Source: Thalassotalea_F euphylliae (GTDB lineage Bacteria; Pseudomonadota; Gammaproteobacteria; Enterobacterales; Alteromonadaceae). Taken from it: DNA of 64,000 nucleotides. A program made the translations under genes and the position numbers. Shown here piece by piece: positions 54,316 through 62,625 of this stretch. The notes below the pieces were generated by a model. The model was not told where the DNA came from. It saw nothing but the letters and a program-made list of their open reading frames with translations, and did no database searches. Where the stretch lies: contig NZ_JBHUIB010000003.1 in assembly GCF_042682785.1 (NCBI RefSeq), forward strand, positions 992,001-1,056,000, in the 5' to 3' direction. Every line of letters begins with the position of its first letter. The first letter of the stretch is position 1.

Positions 54316-54430
54316 AACACATTCCTTTCTAAAAGTAAAACTTGTCAGGAATAGTATGGAATTACCCATTTTGTAGCGTCCGAATGGGCATATTTGGACG
54401 AATTAAACACTTAATTGCCTATTATTCACC

Positions 54431-55558
54431 CTAATGTGACGTTTTATAGGCTGTTGGCGTTTCGCCAACTAACTTCTTAAAAGCAGAATTAAAAGTCGAC
54501 TTGGACTTGAAACCCACCTCATAAGCAATTGAAGTCACCAACATGTCACTGTTTAGAAGCAAGTCTTTTGCATGTTCAATTCGATAGGTATTTACGAACG
54601 AAAAGAAATTGGTGTGCATATGTTGAGATAATGTTTCTGATATATGATTTTCTGACTCAGTAATTGCTTCTGATAACTTATTCAGTGACAGATCATCTTG
54701 CAAGAACAGCCTCTCTTCTTTCATAGCGAGCTCAAGTTTAGTGGAGATCGCTTGCATTTTTTCATCACTTAATAGTGCAGTTCTTGGTTTAACCTCTTTA
54801 GGTTCTCCCTTGTCACAAGCTTTAAGTACTTTTTGGTTTAGTGCCCTTTTGATGAAAACGGCAAGAGCAAATGCAGTAAACAAAGGCAAGACTATACCTG
54901 TTCCAAACCATCGAACGCCGAGTGCTCCAAGTGAAAACTCTGCAGCATACAATAACCATGCTCCCCCCCATAAAAATAAAACCCCTCTAAACCAGCCCAG
55001 TGATTTATTTTCAATGTCGGAGAATCGCTCCATTAGTTGTTCGAGGTGGGAATTATGAAGTTTAAGTGCCATACCCAAAAATAAAAGAGTGTAAAAAATA
55101 AAAATCGCAGTTGTCGATAAACACGTCATTACTGCAATTTTCCACAATTTTGGATCCCGTGTTTCAGGGCTAGCCAACGCTAATTTTTCCGCAGGGCTTA
55201 TCAATAGAATAAAAGGTAGCATTACTATAATGACAACAAGAGGCCCAGAAAAACTGAGTAACTTTACCCGTTTATCAATTTCGGCCTCCGGCGACATAGT
55301 TGCGTGGGCGTAAAAGTATAGTGCAGGCCCAAGTAAGACTTTGAAGGGCAACTCTAACCCCGCTATGCCTGGGGCATAAACATACACAGCTGATGAAATA
55401 TAAAGTTCACCAACCAGATGTAGCATCAATAAAAGTAAAATTCCCTTGAGAAACAGGTTTTGCCGCTCATTTGATCGCGTAAACACGTCTAAAGACGCAA
55501 GTATGACCATTCCCATCATGCAGGAGTACAAAACGGTTGGAAAAACGCTGACCATCAA
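54431..55558 (-). CDS. AraC-family regulator with a membrane sensor domain
   Basis: 375 residues. N-terminal 230 residues hold about seven membrane helices (LYSCMMGMVILASLDVF ... WLLYAAEFSLGALGVRW). The C-terminal 110 residues are the AraC DNA-binding domain with LNKLSEAITESENHISETLSQHMHTNFFSFVNTYRIEHAKDLLLNSDMLVTSIAYEVGFKSKSTFNSAFKKLVGETPTAYK. This plan suits sensing a membrane or envelope signal. The DUF2306 gene just downstream is a likely target, and both are on one strand. Confidence 0.88.
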   Translation of the reverse strand: MMVSVFPTVLYSCMMGMVILASLDVFTRSNERQNLFLKGILLLLMLHLVGELYISSAVYVYAPGIAGLELPFKVLLGPALYFYAHATMSPEAEIDKRVKLLSFSGPLVVIIVMLPFILLISPAEKLALASPETRDPKLWKIAVMTCLSTTAIFIFYTLLFLGMALKLHNSHLEQLMERFSDIENKSLGWFRGVLFLWGGAWLLYAAEFSLGALGVRWFGTGIVLPLFTAFALAVFIKRALNQKVLKACDKGEPKEVKPRTALLSDEKMQAISTKLELAMKEERLFLQDDLSLNKLSEAITESENHISETLSQHMHTNFFSFVNTYRIEHAKDLLLNSDMLVTSIAYEVGFKSKSTFNSAFKKLVGETPTAYKTSH

Positions 55559-55903
55559 AGTTCCGAAGTTAGTTGTAATGAAGCAGCGCTCACTATAAAG
55601 CTGTCTCCACTATGCCGTCAACTAGGTAAAAATGTAATCAAACATACTGGTTAACGTCTGTAATTATTACACTTTTTATAACATTTCATGTTCATATTTT
55701 CCTAACGTATAAACATGAGCGGCGTTCATCAAAAAAATGTTTTTATCTGATTTACTATCTATCTTTAAGTAGTCACTGTGTGAAACTTTCTCATTTTCTC
55801 AGACCTATAAAGCATTAAAGGTTACATGTATAAAAGTGTCAAAACGGTGAACCAGAAAAAGTGTTTTTTGTCTTACCTTAATAAAGAGTAAGGAAATTCA
55901 TCA
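55559..55903. other. 345-base intergenic region
   Basis: AT-rich DNA between divergent genes; it should hold both promoters. I see no ORF, hairpin or repeat that I can support. AAGGA just before 55904 is the lipoprotein ribosome site. Confidence 0.5.
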
Positions 55904-56107
55904 ATGAGATTACTAACAGTATTAATACTTATCATCGCCAGCACGGGGTGCACAAATAAGCAGTTGTATCAAGTTGGCCAAAATTACGAGCAAAGCGAAT
56001 GTATCCGCAACGCCCAATCCGCCGAAGAGCACCAAACTTGTTACCAAAAGCGAAAATCATACAAAGAATACAAAAAGGAACGCGAAGCGGTCATTGATAA
56101 GTCATAA
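55904..56107 (+). CDS. Small lipoprotein of unknown function
   Basis: 67 residues. MRLLTVLILIIASTGC is a lipoprotein signal (STGC) and the mature 52 residues are charged with two Cys in NAQSAEEHQTCYQKR. AAGGA precedes the ATG. No family recognised; similar short ones are common next to envelope genes. Confidence 0.65.
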   Translation: MRLLTVLILIIASTGCTNKQLYQVGQNYEQSECIRNAQSAEEHQTCYQKRKSYKEYKKEREAVIDKS

Positions 56108-56182
56108 ATCGGTTAACACGCGCCAGTTACGTGATAACCGACATTTGCAAAGTGAACACAACCGACCAATAAAATCACGAAC

Positions 56183-58171
56183 CTATTTAAACCGGAAGTT
56201 TTGCATCGTTTTTTCTAGCGTGTCTGAATTAATGCTTAAATCGCTAAATATATCTTCCAATGCTTGAGAGGCTTCAAGTTCATGATTTGCAAGATCTAGT
56301 ACATTAGATGCATCACTTGCAATGGTTGACGCTACGGTTGATTGCTCTTCTGCCGCAGAAGATACACTCATGGCAAGCCCCTCTACTTGTTTACTTTGGT
56401 TGTGGACTTGTTCAGAGGCTTCTCGTGCCTTTTCAAATTGCTCTAACGCCATTTGAGATTGTGAAGAGCTGTTATTAATTGACTGCACAACACCAGCTGT
56501 AATGGTTTGTAATGTACTTAACAATTCAGCTATTTTCTCTGATGACTCTTTACTATTTGCCGCTAAGCTGCGCACCTCATCTGCAACAACGGCAAAACCT
56601 CTGCCGTGGTCTCCCGCCCTCGCCGCTTCAATTGCTGCATTAAGCGCCAACAAGTTGGTTTGTTCTGCAATGCTGCTAATGGTATCCAGAATTGAAGATA
56701 TACTAGCCACTTGTTGTTCCATCTGATCTGCTTGAGCTTCAACTTCATTCATACTCGAAGACAGTGCCGAAATAGACTGCTGACTGCTTTGATTTTCTTC
56801 AATTAAACGTTGCGCACCACTGTTTAATTGATCACTGGCATCTAACGTTTGTGAGGCTGATTCTGCTATTTCACGGCTTGTCACCGCCATTTCTTCAATT
56901 GCACTTGCAATGTTAGTTGCCATCGCCTGTGTTTTAACGGCGTCCTCAAGTACAGTTTGCGTCGCATCATGCATATTGTTATTTAAGCGAGTTCCTGATT
57001 GGACAGACTTATCTACCCCAAGCAGCAGCACTTTGAATGCGTGAATAGTGTTATGAATAGCATTGGAAATAGCGCCGAGTTCATCTTTAGTGTCTAAGCG
57101 AAGTTCAACCGTCAAATCACCCGACTCTGCCTGCTCTAACATCTGTGTCAATTGGCCTAACTCTTTTCTCAGTTTTGCGATGAGATAGGTGTTCAGCAAA
57201 ATAATACCGCCCAGTACAACGACAAATAAAACAACGGTGAACGTAAGATCAAAATGCGCGGCATCCAGCATTTCATCGCCTTCCGTTTGAATCAGCTCCC
57301 ACTGCTTATCCAACAACCCTTTTATACTGCCAATTTGCTTGGTTGCTAATGGGAACCAAGCAGATGGTTCTGGTAAAGAACCAAAATCTGGCGACGTAGA
57401 CTGTAATAATGTGCTCGTTATATTGGCAATGTTTGCAGAGTCAGCGCTTTGCGTAATAGTGTTAAATGCAGCAGCACTGTCGCCTTGCAAACTTACTTTG
57501 AGAAAATCAGTGAGTAAACCAACCTCACGACTATACAATGCAATATCTTTTTGTATGGATTCACTAATGGACTTGCGCGCCAATACACCATTGATTTTCC
57601 CACGATTCTGACCAAGTCGTTCTTTAAACTGCGCAAATTGAAATGCTGCACTGAGATCTTTAGCAAGTATCGGGTGCTTTATACGGTTTTTGAGATTGTT
57701 TGCGATATCTAACGCTATTTTGTTCAGTGTACTGTAGTATTCAAATGCGCCTTTGCCATTGCGTTGATCTACTTGCCGTCTTAAATTCGCTTTACCTTGT
57801 TCATGGCTATAAAGTACATTGAGGTAGTTTTGGATTTTTTCATCTTTAAATTCAAAGGAATTATAGGTGGCACGCAAATGTTGCATGGCAGCATCAGCTT
57901 TACCACGTTGCTCAGTCACCTTTGCTTTGGCTGCATCTGTACCACTACCCAAGAAGCCAGCAGTTAATCCCCGCTCTACCGCATGATTATGGGCAACTTT
58001 CTCAAGCGCATCTAATAGAGATACTAAGGCAACATCTTGTTCGATGGTTTTTGACTCTTGCCATTTATAGCTAATGTTTTGAAACAGTAAAGTGACAATA
58101 AACAATGTTAGTATGGCCGAGCTCACCAAAGAGAGCTGGACGATAGACAGTTTGCTAAGTAGGCGCTTCAT
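56183..58171 (-). CDS. Methyl-accepting chemotaxis protein with a NIT sensor domain
   Basis: 662 residues. Helix 1 at about 13-31 (SLVSSAILTLFIVTLLF), a periplasmic NIT domain (HNHAVERGLTAGFLGSGTDAAKAKVTEQRGKADAAM, about 57-92, then more helices), helix 2 at about 310-333, HAMP, and a cytoplasmic signalling tip ISSIAEQTNLLALNAAIEAARAGDHGRGFAVVADEVRSLA. NIT domains sense nitrate or nitrite. It passes signal to CheA/CheW; methylation helices flank the tip. Single gene. No C-terminal pentapeptide (ends MQNFRFK). Confidence 0.9.
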   Translation of the reverse strand: MKRLLSKLSIVQLSLVSSAILTLFIVTLLFQNISYKWQESKTIEQDVALVSLLDALEKVAHNHAVERGLTAGFLGSGTDAAKAKVTEQRGKADAAMQHLRATYNSFEFKDEKIQNYLNVLYSHEQGKANLRRQVDQRNGKGAFEYYSTLNKIALDIANNLKNRIKHPILAKDLSAAFQFAQFKERLGQNRGKINGVLARKSISESIQKDIALYSREVGLLTDFLKVSLQGDSAAAFNTITQSADSANIANITSTLLQSTSPDFGSLPEPSAWFPLATKQIGSIKGLLDKQWELIQTEGDEMLDAAHFDLTFTVVLFVVVLGGIILLNTYLIAKLRKELGQLTQMLEQAESGDLTVELRLDTKDELGAISNAIHNTIHAFKVLLLGVDKSVQSGTRLNNNMHDATQTVLEDAVKTQAMATNIASAIEEMAVTSREIAESASQTLDASDQLNSGAQRLIEENQSSQQSISALSSSMNEVEAQADQMEQQVASISSILDTISSIAEQTNLLALNAAIEAARAGDHGRGFAVVADEVRSLAANSKESSEKIAELLSTLQTITAGVVQSINNSSSQSQMALEQFEKAREASEQVHNQSKQVEGLAMSVSSAAEEQSTVASTIASDASNVLDLANHELEASQALEDIFSDLSINSDTLEKTMQNFRFK

Positions 58172-58427
58172 GCGTATTTCCTTCCAACAAGTGCATCCCC
58201 ACCCTTGGATATAAGTGGGTTATTATTCTTAAAACTACATTTGAGGTAACAACATCCTCTTCACAGCTTCTACTCTATTGTAGTAAGAATTTAAAAATGA
58301 ATAATATTTAATTATTTTATATGCATAAAAAGCCGAAAAAACAAATGTATAGCGTCATTTATTAAATTGTTATGCATTTTCATGGTGATTTAGAGGATTA
58401 GCGACGGGTAAATGGTCTTAATAAACG

Positions 58428-58721
58428 TTAAGTACCCTCAGTCAGAATGACATTCACGTCGGCACAAGACTGCCGCAGTTGTTTCCAAGGCTGGTATTCA
58501 TCTGAGTAGTACCATGCTTTAAATCGTTCAATGCTCGGGAATTCATGCACCACAATGAAGTTGCTTGGCCAATTGCCTTCAAGCACTTCACCGGAGTACC
58601 CTTTTATTAAAAAGCGTCCACCATACGCCTCAATAGTAGGTATATGCCCTTTCACGTATTCACTAAACTTTTCATCATCATGGATACGCAAGATATTAAC
58701 AATATTGTAAGCTTTTGACAT
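58428..58721 (-). CDS. DUF1330-family protein
   Basis: 97 residues. VNILRIHDDEKFSEYVKGHIPTIEAYGGRFLIKGYSGEVLEGNWPSNFIVVHEFPSIERFKAWYYSDEYQPWKQLRQ matches the DUF1330 dimeric alpha-beta barrel fold. Function unknown. Its ribosome site GAGG lies inside the hairpin at 58725-58760. Same strand as the dehydratase upstream. Confidence 0.8.
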   Translation of the reverse strand: MSKAYNIVNILRIHDDEKFSEYVKGHIPTIEAYGGRFLIKGYSGEVLEGNWPSNFIVVHEFPSIERFKAWYYSDEYQPWKQLRQSCADVNVILTEGT

Positions 58722-58724
58722 GTG

Positions 58725-58760
58725 AGCCTCGACACTGCTTTTTAGTTCAGTGTAGAGGCT
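58725..58760 (-). promoter_or_regulatory. Hairpin covering the DUF1330 ribosome-binding site
   Basis: AGCCTCxACACTG and CAGTGTxGAGGCT arms pair with one mismatch around a 10-base loop. On the minus strand the GAGG ribosome site lies in the 3' arm, 5 bases before the ATG. On the plus strand the T-run after it looks like a terminator, but no plus-strand gene ends here. Confidence 0.45.
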
Positions 58761-58776
58761 TTTTTAGTGTGTGCCA

Positions 58777-59748
58777 CTAAAGTTGATTGTCGATAACCCC
58801 ATCGATGTGATGCTTAAAGGTAACAAAATCAATGTTGCCACCGGAAAGCACAACACCCACTCTTTTGCCCGTCATTTGTTGTCTTTCCTTCATCAAGCCT
58901 GCAAGCGGCACAGCGCCTGCCCCTTCAGCCAAGTTATGAGTTGTTTTGAAGTAGGTAAACATAGCCTCTGCAATTTCCTTATCAGATACTGTAATCACCC
59001 GCTCTGCGCCATTTTTTATAATATCAAAAGCTTCTTCCATAGGCGCCCTTGTCGCCACGCCATCAGCGATAGTATTGGCATAGTCAGTATTAACCACTTT
59101 TCCAGCGTCAAACGATAGCTTAAAGGTAGGAGCTCCCTCGGAGACCACTCCTACAATGTTCGTTTTTAGGCCCAATAAATCTCGTGTTTTTATTAATGCG
59201 CAAATACCCGACCCCATGCCAATGGGCACATACACTGTGTCTAAATTTGGCTGCGCAGTGAAAAACTCCAATGCGTATGTCGCAACACCTATAACTAACT
59301 CTCGTTGAAATGGCGCAATGATTTGGTGACCAGTTTGCTGTTGCAGACTTACACTGTGCTTACGTGCCGCTTCAAAGTCTTCACCATGGATCACTAGATT
59401 TGCGCCGAAACTTTTTATCGCGGCATTTTGGTCAGCGTTGTTGCACTCTGGCACTACTATAGTTACCTGCAAACCCGCTTTGTTTCCTGAGTAAGATAAG
59501 CTCTGTCCATGATTTCCCCTCGTGGCGGAAAGCACACCTTTGGGACGGTTTTTACTTCGTATCAGCTCATGCATCAAGTACAACCCTCCACGTACTTTAA
59601 ATGCAGTTGTTGGCGTGTGATTCTCATGTTTTACCCATACCTCTGTGCCGATAAGTGAGCTGAGTTGTGGCCAACTATATTGTGGCGTAGCAGGCATCGA
59701 CTGGTAGACAACGTTCGCAGCACTTTCTAATTCAGGTAAAGAAAACAT
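58777..59748 (-). CDS. PLP-dependent threonine/serine dehydratase-like enzyme
   Basis: 323 residues, fold type II. PLP lysine K51 in TTAFKVRGG; NHTPTTAFKVRGGLYLM is the N-terminal motif, and the loop ATRGNHGQSLSYSG and phosphate loop VPIGMGSGICAL follow. C-terminal AEGAGAVPLAG and VVLSGGNIDF complete it. No ACT regulatory domain, as in catabolic dehydratases. It would deaminate a hydroxy amino acid (threonine, serine or hydroxyaspartate) to a keto acid and ammonia. Divergent from a MocR regulator, which probably controls it. Confidence 0.85.
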   Translation of the reverse strand: MFSLPELESAANVVYQSMPATPQYSWPQLSSLIGTEVWVKHENHTPTTAFKVRGGLYLMHELIRSKNRPKGVLSATRGNHGQSLSYSGNKAGLQVTIVVPECNNADQNAAIKSFGANLVIHGEDFEAARKHSVSLQQQTGHQIIAPFQRELVIGVATYALEFFTAQPNLDTVYVPIGMGSGICALIKTRDLLGLKTNIVGVVSEGAPTFKLSFDAGKVVNTDYANTIADGVATRAPMEEAFDIIKNGAERVITVSDKEIAEAMFTYFKTTHNLAEGAGAVPLAGLMKERQQMTGKRVGVVLSGGNIDFVTFKHHIDGVIDNQL

Positions 59749-59805
59749 AGGGTAAGCCTTTTTGTAATTGTTAAAGCAACATTGACAACTAGCTTAGATT
59801 AGCGA

Positions 59806-59836
59806 ATTGTATGGCTCAATGAATATATTGTATGGC
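59806..59836. promoter_or_regulatory. Two direct repeats, MocR operator candidate
   Basis: ATTGTATGGC at 59806-59815 and again at 59827-59836, exactly 21 bases apart (two helical turns), in the region shared by the dehydratase and MocR genes. MocR/PdxR-type dimers bind such direct repeats. An exact TATAAT at 59843-59848 lies next to the second copy on the MocR side. Confidence 0.6.
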
Positions 59837-59879
59837 AGATAATATAATTTGAATAATACAGTTCAGCGCATAAGTCGCT

Positions 59880-61277
59880 ATGAAAGATGGGCGCAATAAC
59901 ATGTGGGCTCCATCGCTATCTGACAGTGACAAACCGCTTTATCAACAAATAGTCGATGCCATGGCAGCAGATATTGCGTCAGGAAAATTAGCCATAGGTG
60001 AGAAACTTCCACCGCAGCGCCAACTCGCTTGGCATTTGGATATCAACTTAAGTACGGTGACTAAAGCGTTCCACTTGGCCGCACAGCAACACCTCATTGC
60101 TGGTGAAGTTGGGCGCGGTACATATATTCTAGGGCAAAGCGTAGAGGCAGAGCTGTTTTTACTGAACCAAGCTAAACAGCCAAAAGGCGATACTCATGAC
60201 ACTAGTGCAATAATCGATCTAAGCACACACATACCCGCCACTAAGGTGCATGATCATGATTTAGAGAATGCCATTTCCGCAATAACCAAAGCTCATAATG
60301 GCCTATCTACATTTCTTGATTACCACTCTCCATCCTCTCTAGCTCACCTACAAATGGCTGCGTCAACTTGGCTGAACCAGAACCAATATAAGATTCCCGC
60401 AGACAGGTGCGTTATAACAAATACTGCACAAAATGCGTTAATGGTCAGTTTAATGGCCTCCTGTCAAAAAGATGATGTTGTACTTGTTAATGAACTGACT
60501 TTTCCGGGCATGAAAGCGATTGCCAAACAGCTGCACCTTAAACTTTATGGCGTAAAGACCGATCAGCAAGGTATCATTCCTGAAGCATTAGATTTGGCAA
60601 TAAGAAGTACAGGTGCCAGGGTGCTAGTTTCCGACTCAACGTTCCAAAACCCCACTGGTGCTTGCATGTCTGCTGAGAGACAAACCGCCTTTATTAATGT
60701 ATTGAAACGACATAACCTGCTTTTTATTGAAGAGTTTGTCATGGGAATGTTGGCTGGCGCTCCTCCTGTATCAGGTGCAATTCAAACACAATCAATACTT
60801 ATCTCAAGTTTTGCCAAAACCGTCTCGCCTGGTATTCGATTTGCCACTATTGCCGGTAAACACCCTATTTTAGAAACCGTTGCTCAAGAATCGCACGCAA
60901 CCAGCTGGCAAATGAGTCCATTAATGGCGGAAGTAGCACGTCACTGGATAAACGAAGGTATAGCAGAGCAACGAAAACAATGGCAAATAAACGAAATAGC
61001 AAAGCGTTATCGAATATTTAAACAAGTCATGCCTGAATTATCTTTGCCAACTGATAGTAATGGCTGCTCACATGTTTGGTTACCTACGTTAGGCGATGCA
61101 AAGGAGGCTGCCATCGTGCTGGAAAAGAAAGGAGTACGTGTAGTGCCGTCACACTACTTTGCGGTTAACCATCAGTTTATTCAAGCTGTTCGAGTCAGTC
61201 TAACGGCTGCAAAATCAAGGCAGCAATTAAAGATTGGCTTAGAGCGAATTAAAGGCTCGGGTGTACTCTGTTTATGA
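59880..61277 (+). CDS. MocR-family regulator (GntR DNA-binding + aminotransferase-like domain)
   Basis: 465 residues. GntR winged helix at about 20-85 (LPPQRQLAWHLDINLSTVTKAFHLAAQQHLIAGEVGRGTYIL). The rest is a fold type I aminotransferase domain (SDSTFQNPTGACMS, then ISSFAKTVSPGIRFATIAG with the PLP Lys). The usual Asp of the PLP pocket appears as EEF in LLFIEEFVMGMLAG, so cofactor binding may differ. MocR proteins usually sense PLP or amino acid derivatives and control neighbouring amino-acid or vitamin B6 genes. Divergent from the dehydratase. Confidence 0.87.
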   Translation: MKDGRNNMWAPSLSDSDKPLYQQIVDAMAADIASGKLAIGEKLPPQRQLAWHLDINLSTVTKAFHLAAQQHLIAGEVGRGTYILGQSVEAELFLLNQAKQPKGDTHDTSAIIDLSTHIPATKVHDHDLENAISAITKAHNGLSTFLDYHSPSSLAHLQMAASTWLNQNQYKIPADRCVITNTAQNALMVSLMASCQKDDVVLVNELTFPGMKAIAKQLHLKLYGVKTDQQGIIPEALDLAIRSTGARVLVSDSTFQNPTGACMSAERQTAFINVLKRHNLLFIEEFVMGMLAGAPPVSGAIQTQSILISSFAKTVSPGIRFATIAGKHPILETVAQESHATSWQMSPLMAEVARHWINEGIAEQRKQWQINEIAKRYRIFKQVMPELSLPTDSNGCSHVWLPTLGDAKEAAIVLEKKGVRVVPSHYFAVNHQFIQAVRVSLTAAKSRQQLKIGLERIKGSGVLCL

Positions 61278-62119
61278 TAATAGACGTACTTGTGACAACA
61301 GCCAGCCACTGGTTGATACTTTTTGCCCTACTGCTACCAAGCATAAAATCGGGCGCAATACATAAACCATCTTTACTGATAGCCTTGTTAACTTATTTAA
61401 TTGTCAATTTGTTATTTACCCTTGAACTAAAACTTTTCACACAAACACATATTCATTCAACAATAGATTGGCCTTGGCTTAACTACATGGCGGTTTGTAT
61501 ATTTAGTGGGTTGCTAATTTGGAGGCTGAAAAATACCCCCTATTTTGTATCTCACCAGAAAAGCCTTAAACACCTGAGAACCAATACGCCCCAAACTACA
61601 ACCTACACATTCCTAAAAATTACAGGATTACTTTTAGCAACCAAATTTGTAGTTGCCGCGCTATTTGGTGGCGACGATGGCGTATACGATCCAGAAGAAT
61701 TGTTGTTTTTAGGGACAATGCATGGACTTGCATACGAGCCCTATTTTCGTGGAGTGCTTCTCCTATCATTATTACATGCACTAGAGAATAATCAGCCAAA
61801 GTGGAAAATGCCTAAGGTATTTATTGGGCTCCCATACCTTGCAACCACTTTATTATTCGCCTTGCAAATAAGCCTTTCATTTAGTGGTGGGTACTGGCAG
61901 TTTTATCCCTTGAGTTTTCTCACCATGCTTATTTATGGCTCAATGCTCTGCTGGTTGAAAGTAAGAACCAACAATTTGTTGTTGGTTATTCTGGCCCATA
62001 ATGCGGCTGTGCTATTTAGCCAATTTCTCCAGATGTTCTGGGAAAGCCTGTATAAACGCGTCATAACCCTGCGCATCAAAATTTGCAGAGAGTTTATTCA
62101 TAAAGCCGTGCATATATGA
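61274..62119 (+). CDS. CPBP-like intramembrane protein
   Basis: 281 residues, seven or eight membrane helices. GLAYEPYFRGVLLLSLLHALE resembles CPBP motif 1 (EExxFRG), but the first Glu is missing (YEPYFRG). LAHNAAVL fits the late His motif. CPBP members are abortive-phage or prenyl-processing intramembrane proteases; activity here is doubtful. Overlaps the MocR stop by 4 bases, so it is in one unit with it. Its last 108 bases overlap the hydrolase gene on the other strand. Confidence 0.6.
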   Translation: MIIDVLVTTASHWLILFALLLPSIKSGAIHKPSLLIALLTYLIVNLLFTLELKLFTQTHIHSTIDWPWLNYMAVCIFSGLLIWRLKNTPYFVSHQKSLKHLRTNTPQTTTYTFLKITGLLLATKFVVAALFGGDDGVYDPEELLFLGTMHGLAYEPYFRGVLLLSLLHALENNQPKWKMPKVFIGLPYLATTLLFALQISLSFSGGYWQFYPLSFLTMLIYGSMLCWLKVRTNNLLLVILAHNAAVLFSQFLQMFWESLYKRVITLRIKICREFIHKAVHI

Positions 62120-62620
62120 CACCTGAAACGAATTTACTCGCTTAGTCTGATTTAAAGAACGCGAAAGAGACGTTACGTCGAAATGGTTTTCGCTTATAGG
62201 AAATATGAGCGTAGTAGGAACAGAAGGAACAAGCTCAGCCGCATATCTAATTTGGCCGCCATAAACACCGATAAAGCGATCTATATTTATGTTTTCGATG
62301 AAAGACTCATTCACAACTTGCCAAAGCGCTGAAGCCCCTGCACTAAAACCTAACAGGGTTATAGGATGTTCACGATGGAAAAGTTTGGCTTTTAAGGCCG
62401 TAGAGATAATCTGTACATAGTTTTCTATGCCGACATTAGTTGTAAAATATTGGTAGGCAGATCGCTCCGACTCAAACGTAGGGAGCGCACCATCGTAAGG
62501 GTCGATAATTACAGGGAATTGGTGCGCAGCGCTTGGTTCAACTGAATGTTGTAAAGCTGATGCAAGCGCTTTAAGCGGAGCTGTTTTACCAAAAATGTCA
62601 CTGACAATCACAAGCGACAT
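62012..62620 (-). CDS. Alpha/beta hydrolase, dienelactone-hydrolase-like
   Basis: 202 residues, no signal. Nucleophile elbow GFSAGAS (about 91-97), acidic residue in PISENHFDV and a late His in VSYMHGFMNK, giving Ser-Asp-His order. Small size fits dienelactone hydrolase or a related esterase. It lies 5 bases after the DEAD-box helicase gene, so it is probably the second gene of that unit. Its 3' end overlaps the CPBP-like gene. Confidence 0.75.
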   Translation of the reverse strand: MSLVIVSDIFGKTAPLKALASALQHSVEPSAAHQFPVIIDPYDGALPTFESERSAYQYFTTNVGIENYVQIISTALKAKLFHREHPITLLGFSAGASALWQVVNESFIENINIDRFIGVYGGQIRYAAELVPSVPTTLIFPISENHFDVTSLSRSLNQTKRVNSFQVSYMHGFMNKLSANFDAQGYDAFIQAFPEHLEKLAK

Positions 62621-62625
62621 TAAAT

